A stretch of 64,000 nt of DNA from CADCTB01 sp964479465 (lineage in GTDB: Bacteria > Actinomycetota > Acidimicrobiia > Acidimicrobiales > AC-14): positions 1-64,000 of the forward strand of contig CAYZMG010000011.1 of assembly GCA_964479465.1 (NCBI GenBank). Reading direction: 5' to 3'. Position numbers and translations under genes: made by a program. Positions 47,466 through 55,500 of the stretch are shown here, piece after piece (positions within the stretch are counted from its first letter, which is position 1; each line of letters starts with the position of its first letter). The notes beneath the pieces are model-generated. The model was given only the letters and a program-made list of their open reading frames with translations. It did no database searches and was not told the origin of the DNA.

Positions 47466-50152
47466 GGTTCGACTGCCTCCGGATCGACGTGATATCGGGC
47501 CATGGCGTCGTCGACCTCGTCCGCCTTGGCGTCGCCGAGCTGGGCCAGCGCGGCCAGGACGGTGACGACCAGGTGGGCGGCGTCGGTCTCGAAGTGGCGG
47601 CGTAGGGCGGCCCGGGAGTCCGAGCGGCCGTAGCCGTCGGTGCCCAGGGTGGTCAGGTGCCCCGGGATCCAGCGCGACACCTGGTCGGGGATGGCCTTCA
47701 TGAAGTCGGTGACGGCCACGAACGGCCCCTCGGAGTCCGAGAGGACCTCGGTGACGTAGGGGGCCCGGGCCAGGTCGGAGGGGTGCAGGCGGTTCCACCG
47801 CACGGCGGCGAGGGCGTCCTCCCGCAGCGCCTTGTAGGAGGTGACGCTCCACAGCTCGGCGGCCACGTCGTGGTGCTCGGCCAGTAGCTGCTGCGCCTCG
47901 CGCGCCGCGCCCTGGGCCGTGCCACTGAAGAGGATCGACGCCGCCCGCGACGGCCCCTCCGGCGCCGGCGCGAACCGGTAGAGGCCCTTGAGGATCCCCT
48001 CCTCAGCCCCTTCGGGCATCGCCGGCATGGGGTAGTTCTCGTTGTACAGAGTGAGGTAGTAGAAGAGGTCCTCGGGCTCGTCGCCGTACATGCGCTCCAT
48101 GCCGTCGCGGATGATCGTTGCCAGCTCGAAGGCGAAAGCAGGGTCATAGGCGGCCAAGTTCGGGACGGTCGACGCCAGGAGCAGGCTGTGGCCGTCCTGG
48201 TGCTGGAGCCCCTCGCCGTTGAGCGTGGTCCGTCCCGCGGTGGCGCCGAGCAGGAACCCGCGGCCCCGGAGGTCGCCGACAGCCCAGATGAGGTCGCCTA
48301 CCCGCTGGAAGCCGAACATCGAGTAGAAGATGTAGAAGGGCATCGTCGTCTCGCCCCATGTGGCGTAGGACGTGCTGGCCGCCGCGAACGACGCCATCGA
48401 CCCCGCCTCGGTGATCCCCTCCTCGAGGATCTGACCATCGGTGCTCTCCCGGTAGGACAGCTTCATACCCCCGTCGACCGGCTCGTAGCGCTGGCCCAGC
48501 GGGTTGTAGATCTTCACCTCGCCGAACAGGGCGTCGAGGCCGAACGTGCGGCCCTCGTCGGGGATGATCGGCACGACCCGCTTGCCGACCGTCTCGTCCC
48601 GCAGCAGCGACTTGAGCAGGCCGGAGAAGGCCATCGTGGTGGAGACGGATCGGTTGCCCGATCCGCCGAGGAGGTCGTCGAAGGCGGCCGGCGCCGGCAG
48701 GCCGGTCGCCTTGGCCCGCAGCACCCGGTGGGGGAGCGAGCCGCCCTGGGCCTTGCGGCGGGCGTGGAGGTAGTCGTGCTCGGGCGTGCCCTCCGCCGGC
48801 CGGCAGTACGGCGGCAGCTTGGTCTGGACGGCCTCGTCGCTGATCACGTCGGCCAGGCCCAGGCGGTCGCGCAGGGCGACGAGCTGGGGTGGGGCCATCT
48901 TCTTCATCTGGTGGGCCGCGTTGCGGGACTCGATCTCCGGGCCGAGGCCCGCTCCCTTCACAGACTTGGCCAGCACCACGCTGGGTGCCCCCACATGCGA
49001 CGTCGCCGCCGCATACGCGGCGTGCAGCTTGCGAGGGTCGTGGCCGCCGCGGGGGAGGACGAAGATGGGGTCGTCGTCGGGGAGGTCCTCGACCATGCGC
49101 TGCAGGCGGGGGTCGGCGCCGAAGAAGTGCTCCCGAACGTAGGCCGGGCCCTCGACGGAGTACTTCTGGAACTCACCGTCGAGCGTGGTGTTCAGCCGGT
49201 CGAGCATCACGCCGTCGACATCCGCGGCCAGGAGGTCGTCCCAGCGGGAGCCCCAGACCACCTTGATCGCGTTCCAGCCCGCGCCCCGGAAGATGCCCTC
49301 GAGCTCCTGGACGATCTTGCCGTTGCCCCGGACCGGGCCGTCGAGACGCTGGAGGTTGCAGTTGACCACGAAGACGAGGTTGTCGAGGCCCTCGCGGGCG
49401 GCGATCGAGAGGGCGCCGAGCGTTTCCGGCTCGTCGCACTCCCCGTCGCCGATGAAGCACCACACCTTGGATCCGCTGGTGTCGACGATCCCCCGATTGT
49501 GGAGGTACCGGTTGAACCGGGCCTGGTAGATGGCGCAGATGGGGCCGATCCCCATCGACACGGTGGGGAACTCCCAGAAGTCCGGCATGAGCCGGGGGTG
49601 GGGGTAGCTCGACAGTCCGGGCTCGCCGATCTCCCGCCGGAAGCGGTCGACCTGGGCCTCGCTCAGGCGACCCTCCAGGAAGGCCCGGGCGTAGATGCCG
49701 GGCGTGGCGTGGCCCTGGAAGAACACCTGGTCGCCGGCCCGGCCCTCGTCCTTGCCCCGGAAGAAGTGGTTGAAGCAGACCTCGTACAGCGTGATGCTGG
49801 AGGCCGGCGTGGCCATATGTCCGCCGATGCCCTCGGACTGGGCATTGGCCCGCGTCACCATGACCGCCGCGTTCCAGCGGACGAACGCCTCGATTCGCCG
49901 CTCGATGTCGAGGTCGCCGGGGTAGGACGGCTCGTCCGCCGAGGGGATGGTGTTGACGTACGGCGTGCCGACGGTGGTGCGGAAGCCCACGTCACGCTCG
50001 GCTGCCCGGCCCAGCAGGCGGGCCAGCATGAGGCGGGTTGCGGGGGCGCCGCGGCTGTCCACCAGGGCGTCGAGGGAGTCGAGCCACTCGACGGTCAGGC
50101 CGGCGTCGGTGTCGGGAAGCTGGTGGGCGAACCCGCCTTCGACAACCGTCAT
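47453..50152 (-). CDS. aceE: Pyruvate dehydrogenase E1 component (homodimeric type)
   Basis: 899 residues from the ATG at 50152, which overlaps the thiolase stop (ATGA). It decarboxylates pyruvate with thiamine diphosphate and passes acetyl to E2. The homodimeric AceE type is shown by its length and by GGHMATPASSITLYEVCFNHFF, DFWEFPTVSMGIGPICAIYQARF, WCFIGDGECDEPETLGALSIAAREGLDNLVFVVNCNLQRLDGPVRGN (the ThDP motif GDGE to N) and EEGITEAGSMASFAAASTSY. No E2 or E3 gene is in the window. Confidence 0.96.
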   Translation of the reverse strand: MTVVEGGFAHQLPDTDAGLTVEWLDSLDALVDSRGAPATRLMLARLLGRAAERDVGFRTTVGTPYVNTIPSADEPSYPGDLDIERRIEAFVRWNAAVMVTRANAQSEGIGGHMATPASSITLYEVCFNHFFRGKDEGRAGDQVFFQGHATPGIYARAFLEGRLSEAQVDRFRREIGEPGLSSYPHPRLMPDFWEFPTVSMGIGPICAIYQARFNRYLHNRGIVDTSGSKVWCFIGDGECDEPETLGALSIAAREGLDNLVFVVNCNLQRLDGPVRGNGKIVQELEGIFRGAGWNAIKVVWGSRWDDLLAADVDGVMLDRLNTTLDGEFQKYSVEGPAYVREHFFGADPRLQRMVEDLPDDDPIFVLPRGGHDPRKLHAAYAAATSHVGAPSVVLAKSVKGAGLGPEIESRNAAHQMKKMAPPQLVALRDRLGLADVISDEAVQTKLPPYCRPAEGTPEHDYLHARRKAQGGSLPHRVLRAKATGLPAPAAFDDLLGGSGNRSVSTTMAFSGLLKSLLRDETVGKRVVPIIPDEGRTFGLDALFGEVKIYNPLGQRYEPVDGGMKLSYRESTDGQILEEGITEAGSMASFAAASTSYATWGETTMPFYIFYSMFGFQRVGDLIWAVGDLRGRGFLLGATAGRTTLNGEGLQHQDGHSLLLASTVPNLAAYDPAFAFELATIIRDGMERMYGDEPEDLFYYLTLYNENYPMPAMPEGAEEGILKGLYRFAPAPEGPSRAASILFSGTAQGAAREAQQLLAEHHDVAAELWSVTSYKALREDALAAVRWNRLHPSDLARAPYVTEVLSDSEGPFVAVTDFMKAIPDQVSRWIPGHLTTLGTDGYGRSDSRAALRRHFETDAAHLVVTVLAALAQLGDAKADEVDDAMARYHVDPEAVEPWKV

Positions 50153-51330
50153 ACGACTCTCAGGAGGGCGGCTTCGCCCTGTCCGCCGCCGCCACAGAGC
50201 GCTGCGGCGCCCAGGCCGCCGCCCCGCCGGCGCAGCTCGGCCGCGAGGGTGATGACCAGGCGGGTGCCTGACATGCCGATGGGATGGCCGAGGGCGATGG
50301 CGCCGCCGTTGACGTTGACGATGTCGTCGGTGATCCCGAGGTCGGCCATGGAGGCAGCCGCCACCGCGGCGAAGGCCTCGTTGATCTCGAACAGGTCCAC
50401 GTCGGTCACCTTGCGCCCGTAGCGAGCCAGGGCCTGCTTGATCGCCTGCGACGGCTGGGTGAGCAGGGAAGGATCGGGACCGGCCACCATGCCGAAGCCG
50501 GCCAGCTCGGCGATGGCCGTGAGGCCCAGTTCCTCGGCCTTGGCCGCGCTCATCAGCACGACGGCGGCAGCGCCGTCGGAGATCTGGGAGGCGTTGCCGG
50601 CGGTGATCGTGCCGTCGGGCGAGAACGCCGGCCGCAGCCGGGCGAGGCCCTCCACCGTGGTGTCGGCGCGGATGCCCTCGTCGGTGTCGACGACGATCGG
50701 ATCGCCCTTCCGGGCCGGGACCGTCACGTCGGTGATCTCCTCGGACAGCCGGCCCTCTTTGCACGCGACCGCGGCTCGCTCGTGGCTGCGGGCCGCGATC
50801 TCGTCCTGGAGCTGGCGGCTGATCGACGCCTGGCCGGTGTAGGTCTCGGTGCCGGCGCCCATGTGCACGCCGTCGAAGGCGCACCACAGGCCGTCGCTGA
50901 TCATGGAGTCGACCACCTTGGCGTCGCCCAGGCGGTAGCCGGCGCGGGCGCCGGGAAGCAGGTGGGGGGCCTGGGTCATGGACTCCATGCCGCCGGCCAC
51001 CACCACGTCGGCTTCACCCGAGGCGATCAGCTGGTCGGCCAGGTGGATGGCGTGGATGCCGGAGAGGCAGACCTTGTTGACGGTCACGGCCGGCACCTGC
51101 ATCGGGATGCCACCCTTCGCCGCGGCCTGGCGGGCGGGGTTCTGGCCCTGCCCGGCGGTGAGGACGTGGCCCATGACGACCTGGTCGACCTGGTCGGGCG
51201 AGATGCCGGCCCGCTCCAGGGCGGCGGCGATGGCGAACCCACCGAGGTCGGCGGCGGTGAAGGACCCGAGTGCCCCCGACAGCTTGCCGATCGGGGTACG
51301 GGCGGAGGAGACGAGCAGGGATCCGGGCAT
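50149..51330 (-). CDS. Acetyl-CoA C-acetyltransferase (thiolase)
   Basis: 393 residues from the ATG at 51330, with GAGGAA as ribosome-binding site. It condenses two acetyl-CoA or splits acetoacetyl-CoA. The active-site Cys is in VNKVCLSGIHAIHLADQL (residues 85-95), followed by VVAGGMESMTQAPHLLPGARAGYRLGD, the His in NVNGGAIALGHPIGMSGTR and the C-terminal Cys in ALCGGGGQGEAALL. In the unit between HBD and aceE it links PDH acetyl-CoA to acetoacetyl-CoA, as PhaA would. Confidence 0.95.
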   Translation of the reverse strand: MPGSLLVSSARTPIGKLSGALGSFTAADLGGFAIAAALERAGISPDQVDQVVMGHVLTAGQGQNPARQAAAKGGIPMQVPAVTVNKVCLSGIHAIHLADQLIASGEADVVVAGGMESMTQAPHLLPGARAGYRLGDAKVVDSMISDGLWCAFDGVHMGAGTETYTGQASISRQLQDEIAARSHERAAVACKEGRLSEEITDVTVPARKGDPIVVDTDEGIRADTTVEGLARLRPAFSPDGTITAGNASQISDGAAAVVLMSAAKAEELGLTAIAELAGFGMVAGPDPSLLTQPSQAIKQALARYGRKVTDVDLFEINEAFAAVAAASMADLGITDDIVNVNGGAIALGHPIGMSGTRLVITLAAELRRRGGGLGAAALCGGGGQGEAALLRVV

Positions 51331-51346
51331 CGTGAGTTCCTCTCTC

Positions 51347-52210
51347 TCAGCGGGCTGACGGGTAGGTGAAGAAGCCCTGGCCGGTCTTGCGGCCGAGCTG
51401 CTTGGCGGTGACCATGCGCTTCAGGAGCGGGGCGGGGGCGCTGCACGGATCGCCGCGATCGGCGCTGAGCGCTTCAAGGATGGCCAGGCTGGTGTCGAGG
51501 CCGACGAGGTCCAGTAGCTCCAGGGGGCCCATCGGGAAGCCGCACCCGCCGCGCATGGCCGAGTCGATGTCCTCCTTGGATGCGATCTCGGCCTCCACCA
51601 TGCGGACCGCGCCGTTGAGGTAGGGGAAGAGCAGGGCATTGACGATGAAGCCGGCGTGGTCCTTGGCCGTGACCGACTCCTTGCCGCAGCTTTCGGCGAA
51701 CCGGCGAATCACGTCCAACGTGTTGGGCGTGGTGGTCAGCGTGGGGATGATCTCGACCAGCGGCATCCGGGGCGCAGGGTTGAAGAAGTGGAGCCCGACG
51801 ACCCGATCAGGGCGCCCGGTCGTCATGGCGATGTCGATCACCGACAGGGTGGAGGTGTTCGTGGCCAGGATCGCGTCCTCGTCGCACACCCTGTCGAGCT
51901 CGGCGAAGAGCTCGCGCTTCACGTCGAGGTCCTCGACGACCGACTCGAGGACGATGCCGCACTGGCGGAGATCGGCGAGATCGGTCGTGGATCGCACCCG
52001 GGACAGCATGTCGTCACGGTCCTCCACCGACAGCTTGCCCTTGTCGACCTGGTAGGCGAGCGACTTTGTGAGCTGACCGATCGCCTTGTCAGCGCTGGTC
52101 TGGCTCCGCCCTCGGAGCACGACCTTGAACCCGGCCTTGGCCGCGACCTCGGCGATGCCGGATCCCATCATCCCGGTCCCTGCAATTCCTACGGATCTCG
52201 TGTCGAGCAT
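51347..52210 (-). CDS. 3-hydroxyacyl-CoA dehydrogenase (HBD type)
   Basis: 287 residues from the ATG at 52210, preceded by GAGGAGGAAGAA. The NAD-binding start is SVGIAGTGMMGSGIAEVAAKAGFKVVL, with ATNTSTLSVID, GLHFFNPAPRMPLVEII (catalytic His) and GGCGFPMGPLELLDLVGLDTSL. It has the same overall length as the HBD at 45.1 kb, with which it shares the fold. It lies 16 bases before the thiolase and 30 bases after PhaC. It should make the (S)-isomer, which PhaC cannot use directly. Confidence 0.94.
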   Translation of the reverse strand: MLDTRSVGIAGTGMMGSGIAEVAAKAGFKVVLRGRSQTSADKAIGQLTKSLAYQVDKGKLSVEDRDDMLSRVRSTTDLADLRQCGIVLESVVEDLDVKRELFAELDRVCDEDAILATNTSTLSVIDIAMTTGRPDRVVGLHFFNPAPRMPLVEIIPTLTTTPNTLDVIRRFAESCGKESVTAKDHAGFIVNALLFPYLNGAVRMVEAEIASKEDIDSAMRGGCGFPMGPLELLDLVGLDTSLAILEALSADRGDPCSAPAPLLKRMVTAKQLGRKTGQGFFTYPSAR

Positions 52211-52240
52211 GGTGTTCTTCCTCCTCGTCCCTGTTGGTGG

Positions 52241-53875
52241 TCAGCTGCGTACGTAGGTGCCGGGCGCATCGGCCAGCACCGGGTGGTTGGTTCCGCCGAT
52301 TCGGAATAGTTGGCGGCGCCGGCCGGCGCGCCGCTTGATCCAGGTGGCCCAGTCCTCCCACCAGGAGCCGGTGTGCTCCTCGGCGGCCGCCCGCCACTCC
52401 TGGGGGTCGGCGCCGACGTCGTCGTTGGTCCAGTACCTGCGCTTGGGGCCCGGTGGGTTGACGATGCCGGCGATGTGGCCGGCGGAGCTGAGCACGAACC
52501 GGACGGGCCCACCGAGCAGGCCGGGGGTCTCATACGAGGAGAGCCACGGGGTGATGTGGTCGCCCTCGGCGGCCAGCACGTAGGTGTCGGAGGTGACGGC
52601 GGAGGGCCGGACGTGGCGACCGGCGAGGGTCATGGTCCCGTTGGCCAGCCGGTTCTCGAGGTAGCAGGCGCGGAGGAACGTCGAGTGGGTGGCCTCCGGT
52701 ACCCCCGTGGCGTCCGCGTTCCAGGCCAGGATGTCGAACGCCGGCGGCTTCTCGCCCTTGAGCCAGCTGGCGCCGACGTAGTTCCAGATGAGGTCGTTGG
52801 CGCGGAGGGCGTCGAAGGTGGTGGCCAGCTCCCGGCCGTCCAGGTACCCCGGGCCGGCCATCTGGGCCTCGACCCGGGCCACCGACTCGGCGTCGGTGAA
52901 GTTGGACAGGGGGCCGGGCCGGCTGAAGTCGACCAGGGTATTGAGCAGCGTGAGGGTGTTGATCCGGTCCTCGCCCAACTCGGCCAGGAAGGCGGCGAGC
53001 ATCACCGAGAGGGTGCCGCCCACGCACAGGCCGGCGACGTTCACCTTGGGGGCCCCGGTGATCTCGCACACTGCGTCAAGGGCGGTCCGCAGGCCGAGCA
53101 GCAGGTAGTCCTCGAGGTCGACGTCGCGCATCGAGGCGTCGGGGTTGCGGTAGCTGATGGCGAAGGTGGCGTGGCCGTGGTCGACGGCCCACTGCACGAA
53201 GCTGCGCCCCGGGGCGAGATCCATGATGTAGTAGCGGTTGATCCACGGCGGGCTCAGCAGGAGGGGCACCTCGAAGGTCGTCTTCGTGGTGGGCGCGTAC
53301 TGGATGAGCTCGAAGAGCTCGTTCCGGAACACGACCTTCCCCGGCGTGCACGCCAGGTCGCGGCCCAGCTCGAACCCGGACGCGTCGACCTGCCGGGGCC
53401 GGCCGTCGTTCTCCGTCACGTCGTCGAGCAGGTTGGCCATGCCCTGGATCACGCTGGCGCCCTGGGTCTCGACCGCCTTCCGGAGGGCTGCGGGGTTGGT
53501 GCCGAGGAAGTTGGTGGGGGCCAGGGCGTCGATCACCTGGCCGGCGGCGAATTCGGCCTTGTCGTCGTCGCTGTCGCGGGCGAGACGCATCATCGTCCCG
53601 GCCCAGGCGAGGTAGCTCTGGCGCTGCCACAGGAACCACGGATGCCGGTCCCACAGCGGGTCACTGAAGCGGCGGTCGTCCTTCGCCGGCGCCGGCTCGG
53701 GGGCGCCCTCCCAGCCCAGGGCCCNNNNNNNNNNGCCGCCGGCCTGGGCCGCGGCCCGAACGAGCCCGCCCGTGAGATGGGCGGCGGCGCCGGCGGCCGC
53801 CACAGGATCCGAGGCCACGCCGGCCGTCATGCGGACCAGGGCGGGCCCGAGGCCCGCGGGGTCGTCGGTGCTCAT
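52241..53875 (-). CDS. phaC: Polyhydroxyalkanoate synthase, class I-like (contains assembly gap)
   Basis: About 544 residues from the ATG at 53875. It polymerises (R)-3-hydroxyacyl-CoA. The lipase-like box with the active Cys is NVAGLCVGGTLSVML; the catalytic Asp and His regions are AAEGDHITPW and VLSSAGHIAGIVNPPGPKRRYW. Other family blocks are VDALAPTNFLGTNPAAL-like, KVVFRNELFELIQYAP, SPPWINRYYIMDLAPGRSFVQWAV and AFDILAWNADAT. The ten Ns at 53725-53734 fall near residue 48-51; the frame survives only if the gap really is ten bases. It starts in the stop of the MaoC gene. A second phaC is at 55.5 kb. Confidence 0.9.
   Translation of the reverse strand: MSTDDPAGLGPALVRMTAGVASDPVAAAGAAAHLTGGLVRAAAQAGGXXXXALGWEGAPEPAPAKDDRRFSDPLWDRHPWFLWQRQSYLAWAGTMMRLARDSDDDKAEFAAGQVIDALAPTNFLGTNPAALRKAVETQGASVIQGMANLLDDVTENDGRPRQVDASGFELGRDLACTPGKVVFRNELFELIQYAPTTKTTFEVPLLLSPPWINRYYIMDLAPGRSFVQWAVDHGHATFAISYRNPDASMRDVDLEDYLLLGLRTALDAVCEITGAPKVNVAGLCVGGTLSVMLAAFLAELGEDRINTLTLLNTLVDFSRPGPLSNFTDAESVARVEAQMAGPGYLDGRELATTFDALRANDLIWNYVGASWLKGEKPPAFDILAWNADATGVPEATHSTFLRACYLENRLANGTMTLAGRHVRPSAVTSDTYVLAAEGDHITPWLSSYETPGLLGGPVRFVLSSAGHIAGIVNPPGPKRRYWTNDDVGADPQEWRAAAEEHTGSWWEDWATWIKRRAGRRRQLFRIGGTNHPVLADAPGTYVRS
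53725..53734. other. Assembly gap (10 N)
   Basis: Ten undetermined bases inside the N-terminal region of the minus-strand phaC. The true length may differ from ten, so the residues around it, and the continuity of the frame, are not certain. The Ala/Gly-rich, GC-rich context is the kind that fails in short-read assembly. Confidence 0.99.
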
Positions 53876-54366
53876 CGGCCGGATCTGGGCAGGGTGCGGT
53901 AGTAGCGGTAGACGATGTCGGCGACGCAGCCGGGCTTCTGCTGGCCTTCAACCTCGTAGGTGAGTCGGAACGTGGCTTGCACGCCGCCGGCGATGTCCTC
54001 GGCCGCGGGGAGATCGATCGTCGCCCGCAGCCGCGATCCGGCCGGCACGGGCGCCGGGTAGCGCACCCGGTTGGAGCCGTAGTTCAGGACGACATCGGCG
54101 CCGGTGATGGTCACGACCTCGTCGAGGAAGACGGTCGAGAGGGCGAGGGTGAAGTACCCGTGGCCGATCGTGGTCCCGAAGGGGCCGGCCTTGGCCCGCT
54201 CGGGATCCACGTGGATCCACTGGTCGTCGCCAGTCAAGCGGGCGAAGGCGTCGATGTCGTCCTGGGTGACGGTGCGCCACGACGTCTGGCCCAACGCCTG
54301 GCCGGCGCGGGACACCAGTTCGCTTACGTCCAGCACTGTCTGCGTCGCGGATGTCTCACCGGACAT
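53872..54366 (-). CDS. MaoC-family enoyl-CoA hydratase (PhaJ-like)
   Basis: 164 residues from the ATG at 54366, with a GAGGGGGGAAG ribosome-binding site. A hot-dog-fold hydratase. The family motif is DDIDAFARLTGDDQWIHVDPERAKAGPFGTTIGHGYFTLAL, in which the catalytic Asp and His stand in the D-x4-H spacing (DDQWIH). Such enzymes give (R)-3-hydroxyacyl-CoA, the direct substrate of PhaC. It is the first gene of the minus-strand unit and overlaps phaC by four bases. Confidence 0.92.
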   Translation of the reverse strand: MSGETSATQTVLDVSELVSRAGQALGQTSWRTVTQDDIDAFARLTGDDQWIHVDPERAKAGPFGTTIGHGYFTLALSTVFLDEVVTITGADVVLNYGSNRVRYPAPVPAGSRLRATIDLPAAEDIAGGVQATFRLTYEVEGQQKPGCVADIVYRYYRTLPRSGR

Positions 54367-54499
54367 GGTTGCTTCCCCCCTCGGGAGTGTGTGCCTTGGT
54401 CGGGGTCGCGAGCCGCTCTTTGCAGCCCTTGCAGGACAGACCTTGCCCTTCGCCTGTTACGGCCGGGTTGCCTCTGTGGAAAGGCAGGGTGGAGAGCCG

Positions 54500-54640
54500 A
54501 TGACCGTTCCGCCCCGCTCGTCGTCGTCCTTCAAGCAGAAGTTCTTCGAGCGCGCCGACATGTCGATCCACAGAGGCCTCGACGCTGTAGTCATGCCCCG
54601 CCGGCGGGAAGGGCAAACATCGCTCCTGTCTGGGGTTTGA
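54500..54640 (+). CDS. Possible small basic protein (uncertain)
   Basis: A 46-codon frame from ATG 54500, with GGTGGAG as ribosome-binding site. The product (MTVPPRSSSSFKQKFFERAD to LLSGV) is basic with Ser/Arg-rich ends and no known domain. It lies in the 327-base gap between the divergent MaoC and phasin genes. The opposite strand has an 86-codon frame in the same place, so coding is not secure for either. Confidence 0.25.
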   Translation: MTVPPRSSSSFKQKFFERADMSIHRGLDAVVMPRRREGQTSLLSGV

Positions 54641-54663
54641 ATCGAGCAGATGCGTGGTATAGT
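54635..54663 (+). promoter_or_regulatory. Likely promoter of the phasin-like gene
   Basis: A -10-like TATAGT at 54658-54663 with a GTTTGA at 54635-54640, 17 bases apart. The phasin-like ATG is 31 bases after the -10. It stands out as AT-rich in a GC-rich region, and fits an actively transcribed gene. Confidence 0.55.
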
Positions 54664-54693
54664 TAACGCAAGCGATCGAAAGGGCGTGCCAAA

Positions 54694-55017
54694 ATGGCTA
54701 CTGCGCTGGACACCACCAGGGAGATTCAGGACAAGGTCTTCGCCGGCATCGAGACCGGCCAGAAGGCGGTTGTCGACGTCGTCAAGAGTTGGGCCGAGAC
54801 CGTCGAGCTGACGTTCTCGAAGCTGCCCGAGCTGGCCTTCGCCGATCCGGCCAAGCCCAGCGAGCTGCTCGAGAGCACCTTCGGCTTCAGCGAGCGGCTG
54901 TTCAACAGCAACCGCGACTTCGCGTCCAGGGTGTTCGAGGCGTGGCTGCCCGCCACCCGGGCGGCGGCCGCCGGCACCCAGTCGGCGGCGAGCAAGGCCT
55001 CGGCCGCGAAGCACTGA
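54694..55017 (+). CDS. Phasin-like granule protein
   Basis: 107 residues from ATG 54694. Amphipathic helix pattern (TTREIQDKVFAGIETGQKAVVDVVKSW, then NRDFASRVFEAWLPATRAAAAG) with an Ala/Ser/Lys tail (TQSAASKASAAKH), which resembles PHA-granule-coating phasins. It has its own promoter and a very strong terminator, and is flanked by two phaC genes, one to each side. The family call is from composition and context; sequence identity to known phasins cannot be read by eye. Confidence 0.75.
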   Translation: MATALDTTREIQDKVFAGIETGQKAVVDVVKSWAETVELTFSKLPELAFADPAKPSELLESTFGFSERLFNSNRDFASRVFEAWLPATRAAAAGTQSAASKASAAKH

Positions 55018-55031
55018 TCCGGTAGGACTTT

Positions 55032-55067
55032 CCGCACGGGAAGGCATGCACATGCCTTCCCGTGCGG
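55032..55067 (+). terminator. Long perfect hairpin after the phasin gene
   Basis: CCGCACGGGAAGGCATG (55032-55048) pairs without mismatch with CATGCCTTCCCGTGCGG (55051-55067), a 17-bp stem. It lies 15 bases past the phasin stop and ends 13 bases before the XRE gene start. It has no long T run, but its strength suggests a transcription stop or a stable 3' end for an abundant phasin mRNA. Confidence 0.75.
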
Positions 55068-55080
55068 TAAGAGTGGACGG

Positions 55081-55500
55081 GTGACCGACCCGTCAGCGCC
55101 CGGCGATGCGCCGGGAGGCGCAGGATCCGACGTTCCGTGGGAGCCTCATCTCGCGGCCTTCGGGCAGTACCTGCGCTCCCAGCGCCGCCTGGCCAACCTC
55201 TCGCTGCGCGAGATGGCCGAGCGCACGAAGGTGTCCAACGCCTACCTCAGTCAGATCGAGCGCGGCATGCACGCGCCGTCGATGCGCGTCATGCGGTCGA
55301 TCGCCCGGGCCCTGGACCTTTCGGCCGAGGCGATGCTGGCCCAGGCCGGCCTGCTCGACGATGTCGTCGGATCCGACGGCGGGCCAGCCCAACCCTCGGG
55401 GACCGAGGCCGCCATCCGCGCCGACCCGAGGCTGACCGAGGACCAGAAGGAGGCCCTGCTCTCTGTCTACCGCAGCTATGTCGCCGTCAACCGAGGCTGA
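55081..55500 (+). CDS. XRE-family regulator, probable PHA gene regulator
   Basis: 139 residues from GTG 55081. A helix-turn-helix at about residues 28-85 (FGQYLRSQRRLANLSLREMAERTKVSNAYLSQIERGMHAPSMRVMRSIARALDLS), followed by a short helical tail with LTEDQKEALLSVYRSYV. It lies between the phasin gene and phaC, overlapping the second by 23 bases, so it probably controls polymer storage genes. The effector is not known. Confidence 0.88.
   Translation: MTDPSAPGDAPGGAGSDVPWEPHLAAFGQYLRSQRRLANLSLREMAERTKVSNAYLSQIERGMHAPSMRVMRSIARALDLSAEAMLAQAGLLDDVVGSDGGPAQPSGTEAAIRADPRLTEDQKEALLSVYRSYVAVNRG

Noticed and set aside
47453..50887. 1144-codon version of aceE
   Set aside because: The extra N-terminal 245 codons are read in the wrong frame of the thiolase gene; the ATG at 50152 gives the conserved start.
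54356..54616. 86-codon minus-strand frame upstream of the MaoC gene
   Set aside because: It overlaps the MaoC start region and an opposing frame, and shows no recognisable domain.
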